This document shows positions 63,700 to 64,000 of a stretch of 64,000 nt of DNA, one piece after another. The first letter of the stretch is position 1; the number at the start of each line of letters is the position of its first letter. Position numbers and translations under genes: made by a program. The stretch is from Mediterranea massiliensis. GTDB taxonomy: Bacteria > Bacteroidota > Bacteroidia > Bacteroidales > Bacteroidaceae. The DNA is taken from contig SUYA01000002.1 of NCBI GenBank assembly GCA_015060695.1, positions 1-64,000 on the forward strand, read 5' to 3'. The notes beneath the pieces are model-generated. The model was not told the origin of the DNA and made no database searches. It saw only the letters and a program-made list of their open reading frames with translations.

Positions 63700-64000
63700 T
63701 GAAGACATACAATTATATCCTTGCCTTATTGTTCTTCTTGCTACTCCCTTCTTGCAATATGACAGAAAGCGAGAAGCTGGAGAAGCTGTTGCGGGAATGG
63801 AATGGAAAGGAAATAGTCTTTCCGTTGTCTCCGTCCTTCACCATTTATGGTGAGACGGAGACCGACTTCCGCATCCCCAAGGATGGATACAAGATTGTAC
63901 ATTATCTCGACTCGACAGGCTGAATCAGCGGTAAGCGAGGTAAGCAGGAATTGGAACAGACACGGACAGAAGCCGAAATCTCGGCCTCCGTCATCGACTT
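63696..64000 (+). pseudogene. Broken thioredoxin-like lipoprotein gene, runs off the window
   Basis: The frame from 63696 (MMKTYNYILALLFFLLLPSC) has a lipobox, then SEKLEKLLREWNGKEIVFP and YKIVHYLDSTG, and stops at 63921-63923. Related Bacteroides lipoproteins found beside beta-propellers continue at this point with Cys-x-x-Cys of a thioredoxin-like domain. Here the first Cys position is TGA and the second is Gly, while the same frame stays open to the end of the window. Either a pseudogene or a truncated protein of 75 aa. Confidence 0.5.

Noticed and set aside
63921..63923. TGA read as selenocysteine
   Set aside because: The partner Cys position is Gly and no SECIS-like hairpin is evident; decay by point mutation is simpler.
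1..64000. tRNA and rRNA genes
   Set aside because: No cloverleaf-like sequence or rRNA core motif was recognised on reading; a tRNA-scanning program could still find one.

Overview
This window looks like a chromosome segment of a member of the order Bacteroidales, most likely family Bacteroidaceae. The case rests on repeated promoter boxes of the Bacteroides primary-sigma type (TAnnTTTG, often TACCTTTG, TATCTTTG or TACTTTTG) just upstream of genes; type III glutamine synthetase; a fused NfnA/NfnB-like protein; an ftsK-lolA-trxB operon; DUF4270, DUF5063, DUF5686 and DUF5687 proteins; 6-bladed beta-propeller lipoproteins; a smalltalk-type small protein; and an M64 metallopeptidase. Species cannot be fixed from the sequence alone. 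No tRNA, rRNA or CRISPR array was seen.

Layout. 0-8 kb: 3' end of pyruvate:ferredoxin oxidoreductase, two hypothetical genes, a CNNM/CBS membrane protein, a decayed transposase, a DUF805 protein, a family-10-like glycosyl hydrolase and a UvrA-family protein. 8-9.3 kb: a gene-poor scar with a WYL-domain remnant, A/T-rich repeats and an orphan smalltalk gene. 9.3-23.3 kb: cstA with a small membrane partner, a helix-hairpin-helix/beta-barrel protein, a GH2 enzyme, an outer-membrane barrel, a FucP-type sugar symporter, DUF5686, glnN and a Crp/Fnr regulator. 23.3-33.3 kb: ftsK-lolA-trxB on the minus strand, then DUF5063, a 3'-5' exonuclease, an RlmI-type methyltransferase, a candidate small RNA, a nucleoside-permease-like transporter, rsmE and a lipoprotein.

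33.3-40 kb is the accessory part. It has a tight operon of a PqqD-like protein, an ABC exporter, an HPr-kinase-like protein and an S26-type peptidase. This converges on a nucleotidyltransferase gene and a beta-propeller lipoprotein gene, then come a duplicated propeller fragment and two intergenic repeat islands. The protein set resembles the recognition, tailoring and export part of a RiPP (lasso-like) pathway but has no recognisable cyclase or precursor.

40-64 kb is mostly housekeeping: M64 peptidase, a divergent tyrosine phenol-lyase/tryptophanase-family enzyme, miaA, a diacylglycerol-kinase-like protein, an M16 peptidase, a DUF5687-ABC-TraB operon, rplU-rpmA, serS, a retropepsin-like protease, the NfnAB-like fusion, DUF6078, a possible micropeptide transcript, panD/panC, a truncated GT5 protein, DUF4270, and a beta-propeller gene followed by a broken thioredoxin-like lipoprotein gene.

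The most unusual signal is a pair of unrelated tandem arrays (16395-16505 and 57513-57622). Each has five units with a 22-bp period, essentially an 18-bp palindrome plus a 4-bp spacer, and each sits at the 3' end of a minus-strand gene.
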